NCBI GenBank assembly: GCA_022605405.1
Contig: JABYQQ010000031.1
Coordinates: 1-64,000 of the forward strand
Length of the DNA: 64,000 nt
DNA from: Earliella scabrosa
Lineage: Eukaryota; Basidiomycota; Agaricomycetes; Polyporales; Polyporaceae
Direction: 5' to 3'
In this document: piece by piece, positions 1-11,192 of the stretch
Layout of the letters: each line of letters begins with the position of its first letter
Numbering within the stretch: the stretch's first letter is position 1
Notes under the pieces: model-generated
What the model saw: the letters and a program-made list of their open reading frames with translations, nothing else
Database searches by the model: none
What the model was told of the DNA's origin: nothing
Program-made: the position numbers and the translations under genes

Positions 1-196
1 TCCGCTTGTTCCCGAACCTCATATCCAGCTCACCTCTATCGCCTCGTCTCTCCTCGTTGACCACAACACCACAGGGGACGAGACCCATCCCGAGTGCGTG
101 CATGTCGATATCATTACTTCTCAACGGCGGCCGCTGACGCACTCCATATGTTGTCTAGGACACCTGTGACACACGAACGGCCCACCCCCCATCTCA

Positions 197-705
197 ATGA
201 CCGCCAACATCCAAACTCTTCGTTGCCCCTGCGGCCAGTAAGTCCATGCTGCTTGTGTGCGACCAATCAATTGATAAGACTGTCCTGCAGCGACGACACC
301 ATACTGATGGCGATCGATGGGAGTAAGGTGCGAGGTGGCCATAGCGGAGAGAAGTTGTTTGTGGCAGGCTGCGACATCTGTTCGCAGTGGGTGCGAAGTA
401 AGTAATGCATCCCCCCGTTATCTCTGTCATTGAGTACAGCTTACTCAGGCTCATATACAGTGCTCTTCGCGATCTTGGAGGGTCACTTTCGGGAGCTGGC
501 CCTGGAGAACACGAGACAGAAATTGCGGGAGGTGACGCTTTTGAGGGACCTGAAGAGCGCACAAGCACTCATGTACGAGTACGCTGACCTCTTCTACGAC
601 GCGGACAACAAACGCAAGGACGCTGAGACGGAAGCCATCAATCTTCGTCGGGACTGCGACTGTTGGTGGAATCCTAACGAGGTACGGAGGCGCAGCGGGC
701 ATTAG
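197..705 (+). CDS. Small cysteine-motif protein with C-terminal coiled coil, 130 aa
   Basis: Three exons (197-237, 291-397, 461-705) join in phase to 131 codons including the stop. Both introns have GTAAGT donors and CAG acceptors. The N-terminal half carries RCPCG and, about 35 residues later, CDICSQW, so four cysteines could bind one zinc ion. The C-terminal half is charged and helical, rich in E, R, K and A (LENTRQKLREVTLLRDLKSA), which suggests a coiled coil. No family recognised. The start is the first ATG of the frame leading into RCPCG. Other possibilities are the 3' part of a longer gene beginning to the left of the window, or a regulatory protein of a mobile element. The splice pattern is convincing; the function is unknown. 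Confidence 0.6.
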
Positions 706-1389
706 TATCTCTCTCTATGTGGTTCCGCCCTCCTTTCCAAGGCCCCCTCCCCCGTGTAGGCAACCTCCTCTGTATACATCACCCATTTTCTGCGCGCCAG
801 TGTAATCGGCCGATTTGCCACGGCAAGTCATCGTACCCTTTACGTATATCGACTACGAGTCATCGTACCCTATACATATCGATCGACTACAAAGGCTCTT
901 TGGCATGGTTGAGCGGGAAGTGTGGCACGCTCTGGCACGCTTCGGTGGACGCCGGTCCTGCTCGAGCGCTCGGAAGAATGCGGATCTAGCCTTGATGGGA
1001 CCTGGTCATGGGACGACCGAGCTGGAGTCGCACCGTTGTCTCCCACGTCTCCACAAGGTGAACCGTCTCAGGAGGTTTGCTCAAAGGAGTCTATGCAGCG
1101 TAATGCTCGCTGTCTTGCTTCGTATTTCGTCTGATAGTGACGACGAATATGTTGCATTCAGTATGGTCACTGCATGCTAGTGGTCCTTCGCCTATGCATC
1201 TCCGCAGGCTCCTCCTGGCCGAACCTCCGCAAAACGGGCGCTGGACCTATAGTCACTGCTATGGCATACATCGCGATAGGAAGGCGTCGAATGAGACTTC
1301 ATTGTGCTGTGCAACCTACACAGAGCACTAGGTCAGTTGGTTGAACGTAGCGGTCAGGGTGCGTTGAATGTCAGACTTACGACGATGTT
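706..1389. other. Intergenic, no supported gene
   Basis: No spliceable gene was found. It contains an imperfect 30-bp tandem duplication at about 828-887 (GTCATCGTACCCT repeated, each followed by TATCGA-containing sequence). Short open frames here show no protein-like composition. Confidence 0.5.
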
Positions 1390-2244
1390 CTAGAGGCACG
1401 ATCCTGGACAAGGGCGATTGTCTAGGCGCCATTCAACTGTAGACGTCAAGGGCGCGGTTCTAAGGGGCTGCATACGCCCACGAAGAGCTCCTTCATCGTC
1501 GTACGAGCGTATCTGGGCCGAACACGCGAAAACCTTCGCACCGCAACCATGCTTCCCCCCATCCTCCCAGTAATGCAGCGAGAGACGAGATTGGATCCCC
1601 CGATCCTCGTATTGTGGCACAAGATTGGCCTCCAGAGGTGAGTGGCCTACGATATTGCGGTGTCGAATCAGGAGGTAGGGGTAGGCGGCACCGAAGTGAG
1701 TGGGACTGATGTAGTTGATGACTGCCGATCCCCACGCGGTGGCGATTGCGCTGAGAGGGTCAAGGCTGTCGGCACAACACAATGCGACGACTGGGACGTG
1801 CTTCCCGATGGTCATACGTAGGAATGCGGCTTCACGCAGTCCTCGAGCCGCTACAGCCGCTCCGTTGTAGTTGTCAACGTGTCGGTACGCCACCATCTCG
1901 CCCTTCTGGACTCGGGTGAGGTGGTCGAGGTAGGGGTGAAAAGAGCTGCGCGAGACGTAGAGCTCGAGGACCGTTGTGCGGAAATGGATGTTGCGCAGGA
2001 AGAATAGGATGGAAGCGCCTCCCGCTACGTAGCTTTCTCCCCGACTCTCCATATATGCGACGAGATCCTTGGGGTTTGGAACGTGCATCCCGACTATGCG
2101 CGTCAGGCTGTCCTTGAGATCTTCGCCGACTGCTTCCAGCACCCTTTTGGAGCAAGTGCGGAAGCTGAGGACATCTCGGAAGTCCGATAGGAAGAATGAG
2201 ATACGGGTGATGCACCGTGCCGGAAGGGAGGAGAAGACGGCCAT
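1390..2244 (-). CDS. F-box-like protein, paralog 1, 284 aa
   Basis: A single-exon minus-strand gene. The start is the ATG at 2244 (MAVFSSLPARCITRIS); the frame is open upstream to 2283 but only from a GTG. The first 40 residues have the spacing of a degenerate F-box (LPARCITRISFFLSDFRDVL, then SFRTCSKRVLEAV). A segment follows with VAGGASILFFLRN and a charged VLELYVSRSSF stretch. The 416-aa gene just downstream has the matching SGEAALHVLFP and IDIYVPEDRV, so the two are paralogs. The shared core resembles the small/Gly-rich start of a nucleotidyltransferase fold, but this is only a weak impression. F-box proteins recruit substrates to SCF ubiquitin ligases. Function here is inferred from the N-terminus only. 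Confidence 0.6.
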   Translation of the reverse strand: MAVFSSLPARCITRISFFLSDFRDVLSFRTCSKRVLEAVGEDLKDSLTRIVGMHVPNPKDLVAYMESRGESYVAGGASILFFLRNIHFRTTVLELYVSRSSFHPYLDHLTRVQKGEMVAYRHVDNYNGAAVAARGLREAAFLRMTIGKHVPVVALCCADSLDPLSAIATAWGSAVINYISPTHFGAAYPYLLIRHRNIVGHSPLEANLVPQYEDRGIQSRLSLHYWEDGGKHGCGAKVFACSAQIRSYDDEGALRGRMQPLRTAPLTSTVEWRLDNRPCPGSCL

Positions 2245-2501
2245 GGTCGATGGATAGTGAAGGGAAGTGCGGGAGCGGCACACGCGAGGTAGTCGTCGCG
2301 TGTGGACCTATCTCGCCCAGCACCCAGGGTATTGGTGGCTTTGGCCGCTCACATGATTATCCTGCCGCGTATCTTGTGTACCTGAGATATGATGTGTCGA
2401 TTTGGTGGGGTCCATCGACCCCCTACTCATGACCTGCCTAAGCCTGCCTACTATGTTCTGATTCATCGAGTTCGTCTAGGAATTGATACGCTACAGTAGA
2501 C

Positions 2502-3752
2502 CTACAAGACCCCTAACAGAGACCAAAGACAAGTACGAGCGTGCGGTAACATGGTCGACCATCCGATATGACATTCAGCGGTGCAAGTACGTCCGCCTCT
2601 CCACCACATCACAGTCTCCCGCATGCTTTTGGCGAACGTACCCCCTCCCATGGGAGTCCACCTCAATGGCAGTTTCCCAAATGAGTCGCAGCTGCAAACG
2701 AATCCGCGACAAGGACCAGTCAGGTCCAACGAACCCCACGAACAGGAGGCATCTTGAAAGTAGCGCTGTGCTACCGAGCATCCTGCTGAGCGTGGCCCGT
2801 TGCATGAGAGTCCGGGCGCCCATTGAAGCCATGTCTGTGAGAGCGTCCACTGGGAGCCGGCCCATCGAGCGATCTCCGGGGTCAGCGAATTTGGGATGCG
2901 CTCTAGGTCGATGAGCCTGCAGGGATTGAGGAGCGCGCGCCGATTGCGAGTGAGGATGGGGTATGCGGAGCAAAAGGAGGTTGCCGTGACGTAGTTCAGG
3001 AGTCCCGAATGCAGCTGCGACGTTATGGCATACAATGGGTTGTGTCCCTGGGCACGGTGCAACGCGATGACGAGGTTGTTCTTGGAGTAGTAGAGTGTAT
3101 CGGACACTCCGCGGGGCATGGGACCTTCATCATCGCCGTCGTTGGCCGCGGCCGCGGCCGAGGCATCAACCGTAGTGTTAGAAGTGACGATGGATGTTGT
3201 CGTGCCCGCGGTGGCCGTAGCGTCATTGGCGGCGGGTATGTCGCCATGGTCATCGTCCAACTCGTTGGCATTCGTCGCGGCCTCGATCCTACCCTCGTCA
3301 CCTCTCCAGCCTGCTACCTGATCGCTCCCGCCGGCACCTCCGCCCCTCGCGCTGCGTCCCGCAAGCTGACTGGGATGGATGCTGGCGAAACCCTCGCATA
3401 GAGAGAGATAATCCGCGCAGTCGTTAACTCGGTCCTCGGGCACGTAGATGTCGATTGTGGACGGGATGGGGTGAAAGGGAAAGAGGACGTGAAGGGCGGC
3501 CTCGCCGCTGATGACACATCCGGTCCTGGCAAACCATTCGAGGAACGCATTGTACCTCTCGATCCGGCCGCCAAACAGACAATAAACACGTCTCCTCAGA
3601 GTGACAGAGACGTATTTGTTGGCAAGAGAAGATGTGTGCCGGAGGCGTACCAGAGCGTCCGCGTCGAGGTATTGGAAGATCTCGACCGAGACATCGGTCT
3701 GGAGGGGAAAGAATAGGGAGGCGTGAGGGTAACTGCTGCCGTGGTATGTCAT
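2502..3752 (-). CDS. F-box protein, paralog 2, about 416 aa
   Basis: A single open minus-strand frame. The likely start is the ATG at 3752 (MTYHGSSYPH); an in-frame ATG at 3776 is the alternative. The F-box is clearer than in the neighbour: LQTDVSVEIFQYLDADALVR then LRHTSSLANKYV. Next comes GCVISGEAALHVLFPFHPIP and IDIYVPEDRVNDCADYL, the segment shared with the gene at 1390-2244. A low-complexity insert rich in D, A, T and N (about residues 150-210) separates it from a second conserved part (LYYSKNNLVIALHRAQGHNP). From about 2970 to 2575 another frame is also open and protein-like, so the C-terminus may be spliced differently or shifted by a frameshift. Confidence 0.6.
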   Translation of the reverse strand: MTYHGSSYPHASLFFPLQTDVSVEIFQYLDADALVRLRHTSSLANKYVSVTLRRRVYCLFGGRIERYNAFLEWFARTGCVISGEAALHVLFPFHPIPSTIDIYVPEDRVNDCADYLSLCEGFASIHPSQLAGRSARGGGAGGSDQVAGWRGDEGRIEAATNANELDDDHGDIPAANDATATAGTTTSIVTSNTTVDASAAAAANDGDDEGPMPRGVSDTLYYSKNNLVIALHRAQGHNPLYAITSQLHSGLLNYVTATSFCSAYPILTRNRRALLNPCRLIDLERIPNSLTPEIARWAGSQWTLSQTWLQWAPGLSCNGPRSAGCSVAQRYFQDASCSWGSLDLTGPCRGFVCSCDSFGKLPLRWTPMGGGTFAKSMRETVMWWRGGRTCTAECHIGWSTMLPHARTCLWSLLGVL

Positions 3753-4206
3753 GGTCTGGCGCGGACGCTTGACCATGCTATGACCAGGGTAGTTATACTT
3801 CGGAGTTCGGAGGAGTGTAACCCGTGCGCCGCGTAGGGACTGTTGATTGTGGTCGTGAGGTCCTTGGCGAGGCACACGAGGTACATCACCAGTTGGCATG
3901 ATGCCGCAAAATGAGTGCTGAAAGAAAATATACTTCGAGTCACAGCGCATTGACACGATGAAGTGATCATCCTCCTGCCTTGTGTTACTCCACTTCGCTT
4001 CAACGCCGGCACAGGTAGAGCTCAAGTCGCACCTATTAGCTTGCGTTGTGTGGCTACATAAGTTGACTTGTGGCCTAGTGGGCTAATGTACATGTTCTTA
4101 CGTCTCCGAGATGTGGGTTTTACTCACTCGATGGCAAATTTGCTTTTGGCTAGTCGGGCTAGAGATCGCCAAAGACAAGCAGGATAGTACTAAGTATTCG
4201 GACACT

Positions 4207-4685
4207 CTAGCGATCTTCGAACGCCCTCCGTATCGCGCGGGCAATAAGGGCGTTGATGTCCTCACGCAATTGCGTGTCGACCCATTCGCTCCACTCCTGC
4301 AATATGTGCTCCCGCATAGACACCATTCGGTCGCTCCTCCCAATCAGTCTGACGTTGACTCCGGTGATCTGTGCAATCGGGACTCCAACAATGGAGAACC
4401 GCATGGTGACGATCATCTGTAGCAACCAGGGTCAGCTCCCGCGTCTGCACGGTTTGCTAGCGGAATCCGCACGTTCGTCATGTTCGCACTAGTCCGGAGA
4501 GCGGTGTCCCAGTCCGCGTCCTGGTCATCTTCAGGTCGCTGGTTAATCGTCACTAACTGTACATGAACGAGAGGCAGTCAGCAGGTCATCTAAGACAATC
4601 ACGGGCCTCGACGTACTATCCTAGGCTCCTCGCCGACGCTGTCTTCGAGGGGTGAAGGAGACCGACTCATGTCGCTGCCGGGCAT
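4207..4685 (-). CDS. Small helical protein, 120 aa, three exons
   Basis: Exons 4685-4617, 4556-4473 and 4416-4207 splice in phase 0 throughout and total 121 codons with the stop. The donors are GTACGT and GTGCGG, and both acceptors end in ACAG; the second intron has a GCTGAC branch-point-like sequence. The N-terminus is acidic (MPGSDMSRSPSPLEDSVGEE) and the middle is DDQDADWDTALRTSANM. The C-terminus is an amphipathic helix (REHILQEWSEWVDTQLRED, then ARAIRRAFEDR). No family recognised. It sits between the F-box pair and the 731-aa gene, all on the same strand. The exons are short, so the model rests on phase consistency and composition. Confidence 0.45.
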
Positions 4686-5211
4686 CACGATCCCTGAACT
4701 TGCTTCCCTAAGTATGGAGCACGCATGAAAATGCCAAGCCTGAAAGAGCCTGAAAGACGAGTTCTCGTTTCATCAGGTGCGACACACCAATCTGATTTGC
4801 GGCGCAGAGACTTCGGGTATCACTTGAAGGCGTACTTTGCACAAGGTCGCACACGGGAAGAATTACAACCGCTTTCACGGCCCTGCCCTCGAAGTCGTCT
4901 GATTGTTACGATCACCCCAGACCACATCGGCGTAGTGCCACCGGAGGTCTCATCGTTACTAGCCGCTCTCGACATTTGCATTGGCATAGGGACCCTAGAT
5001 CTGTGCCGGTAAGACCATCAGGACTAATTTCGTGACCACCCACATCGAGCGGCAAAGCTCACGCCCAGAGCCCCACGCCCGTGCTCTTCTTGTCAGGTAA
5101 CAGTGCTTACGCAGCAGCAGCTCTGCGAGTGATGAGGACGTAGGGAGATACGTGGTAGACATCTTCGCGCGATGAGGACGCTCGCGTACATAGATTAGGT
5201 GCTAACATTCC
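4686..5211. other. Intergenic, no supported gene
   Basis: Separates the 3' end of the 731-aa gene from the start of the 120-aa gene. A short plus-strand frame (4725-5012) has no recognisable features. Nothing else seen. Confidence 0.4.
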
Positions 5212-7762
5212 TCAAGAGTAGTGTGTACACTCGCCGAGAAGCAACTTCTCCACGGAAACTACGGAAGAACACCGCGCGCGCCCAGGTGCTGCGACCTGGG
5301 TATGTTCATCGTCCCGCCTCACCAGGCTTTCCGACACAGCATCCACCGTGTACTCTCTCGATCTGGCCCCGCCATATGACACTCCCTCGACAACCTCGAC
5401 GGAGTTAACAGAACTACTCCGGAAATGGCTGTGTGGCGATGTTCCTAGGTTGTCCATGATGACCGGTCCCACTTTTGGCCTGCCACTTCCTGCTCCGCTT
5501 TGGTTTGACTGTACGCTCCATCCATCGTCAGCCCTGAGCTGGGCCATGAGCATAATGGATGTCTCGTCGACGAACTCTACCGAGTTATCCGAATCCATGG
5601 ACATGCTTCTGGAGCGGCTGCGTCTTTGCAAGGGGGAAGGACTATCGACGAGGATAATGGAAGGGCTGGGTTCGGGCGATGAACGGGTTTGGGGCTGTAT
5701 GGGATGCGCTAAGTCTGGAAGGTCACTGCGCTGATCGTCCAACGAGACGAGGTTGCGGGCTTCATCCTCGAGCTGCGCCATAGCAATGAGAGATTCCTCG
5801 TCGATGAACTCAACGGAATCATCTGAGTCGATGGACATGCTCCTGGAGCGGCTGCAAGTTCGGACCTCTCGACTGTCGGGGGGCCGGGGAGCTGAACGCT
5901 CGCTGATCCTGAGACTCTGGAATGAGCGATATTGGTCGCGCTAGCACATATGGACATGAGCATATATTGAAGCACAACGGATTAAGCTGACCTCTATGGC
6001 GCGTATCTCCTGTATGGTTGCGGGCCGTATGTCCACTATTGTCGTGAGATTGTTGGAGGCTCGCATGTTGTTCAAGAAGTGGATTGCATCTCCGAGCCCA
6101 CGCATGTAGAAGGTGTCTAAACGGCGGAGAAGAAGTAGAGGCGCAGTGATGTCGACTATCAGGGGTCGATCGCGTTGGAATCGCTTCCACATCATCTCGC
6201 TCTCCGCCCAGAAGCAGAGCACATTGGCACCTGTGAGACCGGTGAGACCTTGCTGATATGCCTGGGTTCTATCAATGGCTAGAGTGTTCGCGGAGACGGG
6301 GAGGCGGAAAGCTCGAGGTCCGCGTTGGTCCTAAGTACGTGTCAGCACCCTCGGAGGACATGAACGACGCATGACCATAATCTTACCTCTGACCATACAA
6401 GGACGAGAACAGATGTTTTATTTGCCGGCCCGAGAGGGCGTAGGACGTCCTGACTGAGATACGGGGGCCATCCCATGCTAGCTTCCAGGCGGCGGAGTTC
6501 TGGGAAGAACTCGGAAACCTCAACATCTCGAACGCGCAAGTAGAGTGTTGCTGCCTCGCTGTCAACAGGAATAGCCTCATCCATGTTGTCAATCTTGATC
6601 CACTCGGCGAAGTCAAGGCTCCAAAAGTCGAACGCATCTCCCACAGCACGGAGCCAAGCGATATGTGCGAGCACCACAGAGGGCTCGCACATGTCCGCGC
6701 ACTGGATCCGTTGTCGAATCGGCTCAATTGTATTCTGCCCGAGTATGTCAGCGAACGAACTAATAAACGGGCGAGTTTGAGATACCTCAAACCAGAGCAC
6801 CACGCTGATTCCGGGAGCTGCTTCAGCTGCCACAGTCTATGCGAATTCGATGAGCATGTGGGTGGACGCAGGAAAGCCGGAGACTTACAGCTGTACGACC
6901 AGTGTCGCCAGATGACAACTTCATCCTAGATTTGCGGGTAGACTAAGATCAAGAGACCGCGTGAGTATTGTCTGTAAAGGCTATAAGCGACGCTGGGGAT
7001 GCAAAGCTTACCAGACTTCGAGACTTCGCCATACCTTCTACACCCTTCTTCCGCTGGCGTTGTCCCCCTACCCGAGATTCCTTGGTCGCTCTCGCTGTTT
7101 GGAGACTGATCTTGCTTCGAACCAGTCTAACGGTGGCGCGTCTGTCGGGACTATCGTCGTTGATGTGTAGGTCAGATGATTCTTCCCCAGTGTCTTCTCT
7201 GCGTTGAGCCTCAATTCGCGCAAGCTGATCCTCAGGAGGACCTTCTTGAGGTGGCCAGTGTTTATGGCCACAGACTTTTCCCTGGGAGGATGTTACAGCC
7301 TATCAGGTGCCCTTGCAAGTCGAGCAGCAATCGTTGAAGCGACTCACGATGAGGAGGAAGGCGCCTGCAACGGTCTCCATGTAGCACAAGCGTGCCCAAT
7401 ACTCGGTGCGGATGTGACAGATCGGACATTGAGGTGGACCGTCGGGAACGCGAGCTGAACTGCCTTCATAACATTCAGCTTTGAGCTCATCGCTGTATTT
7501 CTTGCTTGGCTTCCGAGAGATGTGAAGGAGTGGTTGAGCGTTGGGACCAGGTTGACTGTAAGCACGGAGGATCGCCATGGAACCCGGCAGGAAGACAGCT
7601 AGGTCGTAGAGGGTGGTATGAGATGCGGGAGCTCAAGGAAGGACGGTCAACAGTCGGAACCAAACACAGGGCGCCCGGTCGGAGTATGATCTCGGCAGTG
7701 GAGTCCAAAAGTACGCAGTGCCGCTTCGGGAGCGTTTGAACATCGAAGTCAGGCCGCCGCAT
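5212..7762 (-). CDS. Uncharacterised 731-aa protein with degenerate SVE repeats
   Basis: Seven exons: 7762-7666, 7631-7348, 7281-7012, 6925-6889, 6826-6387, 6330-5992 and 5940-5212. All junctions agree in phase, giving 732 codons. The N-terminal part has CPICHIRTEYWARL followed across an intron by VCGHKHWPP, a possible zinc site. A basic segment (GGQRQRKKGVEGMAKS) follows, then two soluble alpha/beta-looking regions (DEVVIWRHWSYS, and LCFWAESEMMWKRFQRDRPL). The C-terminal 240 residues are low-complexity and hold two good repeats of the form SRSRSMSxDSDxSVEFxDE plus two weak ones ending in NSVEVVEG and SVVSVEKLLLGE. Such S/D-rich tracts are typical casein-kinase-type phosphorylation targets. 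The 37-nt exon 4 and the 34-nt first intron are the least certain parts. An alternative start inside exon 4 (ATG at 6924) would give a shorter 517-aa protein. Function unknown. Confidence 0.55.
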
Positions 7763-8056
7763 GCGCTGAATGTTGAATATCCAATGGGCGATCGGACGAT
7801 GGTTGGTCACAGCCTTGGTAGACGCTGAGTGGCGTCTGGCGGGGTCTCTCGTACCCAACTCGCTGCGAGATTTCGGAACGATGCTTTCATGCGGATAGGT
7901 ACAGATTTCTACTATATATTAGTAATCCAAGCCTATCTGCGCTGATGCGGTTGATGTACCAAGGCGATCGTTGAGTTGACATCGACGGCCTGCCCGACAA
8001 GATCAGGGGGGAATAAGTGCCTTTCCGGCACCTCTCCGTTCTCCGTCAAGCTACTC
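7763..8056. other. Intergenic, no gene seen
   Basis: A 294-bp gap between the ATG of the 731-aa gene and the stop of the 807-aa gene. It must contain the 731-aa gene's promoter and the 807-aa gene's terminator. No clear TATA box or polyadenylation motif was singled out. Confidence 0.4.
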
Positions 8057-10809
8057 TCACGCCGCTCTCTTGCGTCGCTTGCCACCACGACTACAACCAG
8101 TTAGTTTGCACAAAGTAACAACCGATGACTGACCGAAGGCTTACCTGGACGACGGAGGCTCTGTCTGGTCTCCTGCAGCGGACTTTCGTTTGCGCTCCGC
8201 CTCGCGTTTGCGGGTAACTTCCCGTTTTTCTGCTAGAGTGAGCACGCTGGTGGCCAATTAGCTAGGGCGTGAGAGGTATTCAATAATGCTCACGGGTCGT
8301 CACCGAGTGAACGAGCAGTCTCAGTGCCCTTGCGCCGTCCTCGACCCGCGTTAAGATCAATGGTGAAAAAATCTTCCGTACGCTTCCTTGGCTGTCTCTG
8401 GGACGCTTTGGGAAGTGGGATACCGGGATGCAGGACTTTGACCGGACGAGAGTTCTGCTTCGTACTTTTCTCTGGCGACTTCGGAGTGCCCGGATGCGGG
8501 GTGCGAGGGGTCGTGTGTATGGAAGTGGAACCGAGAGCCAGGACCTGCGCCATATTATTCGAGTGACCGGTCCCATGCGGCGAGTTCGTTTTGCCAGGTG
8601 TCCGATATGGAGACTGGAAAGTAGAGCGCGAGGCATTCTTGCGCGGTGTCTGCGGTGTCGTACCGGCGTCGAGGTCACCGCGAGAGGGTGATTGTGGACG
8701 TGACTGCTCATGAGGCGATACAAGCGTAAGGGGCGATGGATTGGTGGTATGATCAGAAGGGCGACGAGAGGTAGAGCGACGTAGACTTTGGTCCAGCGAA
8801 GAGTGTTCAGCAGACGGTGGAACTGCAGCAGCATCGTCGTGAGTGTACGAATCGCGCATGTTGTTGACGAGCACGCGGGGAGCAATATTGTCCTCCGTGG
8901 ACTGGGGACTCTCGATCGACGCTGCGATTGGGTCGGACGAGAGATGAGATGATGATCCAGTCCTCGGCCTTGGCAAGACGCGTTGACGTGGTGTAGGGCT
9001 AGCCTCCGGGCTTGTGCTTGAGGCAATGGAGGGTAATACGGTGGAGTCTTCGTAGGTGGGCGCGTCGTTACCTTGCGAATGCTGGACCAACGATGAGGTG
9101 CAGTCGGATTGCGGTCGAGCGGCGTCGAGGCTGCTCGCGAACAGAGGTATCTCGGGCACAAACAAATCAAAACATTGATCATTGCTGTTCATCGGGAGTG
9201 GGAGAGGATGGTTGGTATCCAGGGGATCCTGTAGCAATGGTTGCAGCATTTGGGAACGTCTTGACCTGGGCGCAAGTGTGAGCATGTTGACCATCCGCAG
9301 AAGAGAGAATACGGAATTGTTGTACCCTGCGTCCGTGCCGTCTACGCCGGTCTGTTCTTGCTCAATATGCCGGAGGAACAGGAACTCGTCTTGGAAAGAG
9401 GTTGAATCAGACGGTGTCCTGACGTCGCCCTCTAGAAGGCCACTTCCACTAGTAGATTCATCGAGGAGCGACCAAGGAGGAGCGGCCAGAGAACCCAGAT
9501 GAGGGGTGAACATAGGTGACATGGTACTCCATGCAGACTCGCGATGACTGTTGACGTCAACTTCTGCGGGGGACGCTTCTGCGGGGGATCCGTCTGCAGC
9601 GATGGAGACTTGCGTGCGCTCTTCCACTTCGTCCAACTGAATCATGGAGGTGGATTCGGGAAGGGTTTCAGTGTCGAGGACACCAGCGCCGTGGCTACAG
9701 CAACTTTGAGTCACTGGGGATCGGTTCAAGCTGCGGTCTTTATGACATGCAATCGTAATGCGTACCATTCATTGCGTCATAGAACCAGTAGACCGACCAC
9801 GCCTTGAACTGCTCCATGGTCAACCCAAACTGATGGCAGAGTGCGGCAATATAGTCTCTTCCTTGACTATCCACACCATGCGAGGCACTGACCTCCAATT
9901 CAGGCTTCGTACAGAGTGAATCGAGTGCCATTGACGTACTTGACAACTTCTAACTCCCCCTTTTGACCAGCTCCACCAAACATAGCGCCGCCTAGCCAGT
10001 TTACGTGCTTGTGGAGGTGCGTCGTAACTCCTTTCACCCATTCCTTGGCTGCGGGCACCCTCCTGTGACACCATGGATTAGTAATGATCACCAAGGTTCA
10101 TGCAGATGACAGCTCTTACTGTGCTCGAGTCGCTTCGTCGCAGTCGGTGGCATCGACCATATCTTCTGCGGCGCGTTCTAGGTTGATGCGATCCGCCTCT
10201 GCTTGGAACTCAGCGATTTTCTCCGGTGATAACTCACCGAACGCCCTCGCTGCATGACGCCGATCGAGACCCAGGAGAGGTTTGCCACGCTTGTCCACAG
10301 GCGTGGGACTTAACTCGTGTTTTAAGTCACTCTTCATGAAAGCGTCGAGAGCTCCCAGGCGTCGACGCCTGCGCGCTGAGGGCATCGGAGGTAGAGGGAT
10401 ACCTTGCCTCGCCCTCTCGCGATTCCAATTGCACTTGAGCCACTCCTTGATATCCTACGCGAAGATGTCGACTGGGAGGATGATTAAGAAAGGCTGCGTA
10501 ATAGCTCACCTGTACGCGTCCTTCCACGCGTGCTTCAGCCTCCTCAGCAGTCTCTCCCGGCTTCTTATGGACCTCGGTCTTCCGCTCTCCTTTGGCGTTC
10601 TTGCGCCGCTGTTTGAAGGATTCGTCGCTTTCGGGTGGCAAGGGCTCCCCAAAGCGTCGTTTGTATTCGGAAATTATGAGGTTTGCTGCGATAACATAGA
10701 AGTTTCCTTCGCCTTCGACCAACACGTCCCGCACGACGTCACGGTTGCGCATTTGGTCGAAGAGAAATGCCTTCTCTTCATCGCGGAATTTCTCGTCCTG
10801 CTTGCCCAT
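8057..10809 (-). CDS. Uncharacterised 807-aa protein with S/T/P-rich middle and basic tail
   Basis: Seven exons: 10809-10510, 10454-10120, 10062-9945, 9904-9766, 9713-8304, 8232-8145 and 8090-8057, 808 codons in total. The N-terminal 100 residues are charged and helical (FLFDQMRNRDVVRDVLVEGE, then ANLIISEYKRRFG). Exon 2 carries a basic cluster, PSARRRRRLGALDAF. Exon 5 (1.4 kb) is almost entirely S/T/P-rich with many SP and TP sites (TPRTPHPGTPKSPEKSTKQN). The end is strongly basic (REVTRKREAERKRKS, then RGGKRRKRAA), like a bipartite nuclear localisation signal. I infer a nuclear, phosphorylated protein. Two junctions are uncertain. The exon 3/4 intron is only 40 nt. A stronger donor at 8293 would replace the basic tail by another open frame. 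No family recognised. Confidence 0.55.
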
Positions 10810-11192
10810 GAGGATAAGGGGGTGGTGCGGCGAGTGATGCTGAACAGCGCCGGAGATGAGCGAGACCAAAGCGAGACAGGAGACGTTACACCGGTCGTCA
10901 GGGTGAGGATGAGTGGTTAAGCCTGATGGATGGAGCCGTGTGCGGGAGTACATGCGTCAGCGCGTCATGTGTACCGAATCGAGCCGACACGCGGAAGTTT
11001 TCGCTCCAAGGAGAACAAGAGTGATCTGACATAATCCGACGGGTCGACGAAGAGCTAGGCGAGATCCCGATCAGACGAGACGCAAATGGGGCGCCAACTG
11101 CTGGACGAAGCAATCATGCGTAGAGATGAGTATCTCAGACCAAGGTGATCAGTTAACTAGTTGTGGACTAACACACAGTGTTGTTAACGCTG
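10810..11192. other. Intergenic, no gene seen
   Basis: 383 bp between two minus-strand genes. The frame of the 807-aa gene stays open upstream of its ATG to about 10953, so a longer N-terminus cannot be excluded. Nothing else recognised. Confidence 0.4.

Noticed and set aside
6889..6924. ATG at 6924 as start of a separate 517-aa gene whose ATGA would overlap an upstream stop
   Set aside because: Reading exon 4 in another phase (DEVVIWRHWSYS) joins upstream and downstream exons into one 731-aa protein without conflict. Kept only as an alternative.
8280..9182. 300-codon minus-strand frame
   Set aside because: Overlaps in another frame the S/T/P-rich exon of the 807-aa gene, which continues into matching exons on both sides.
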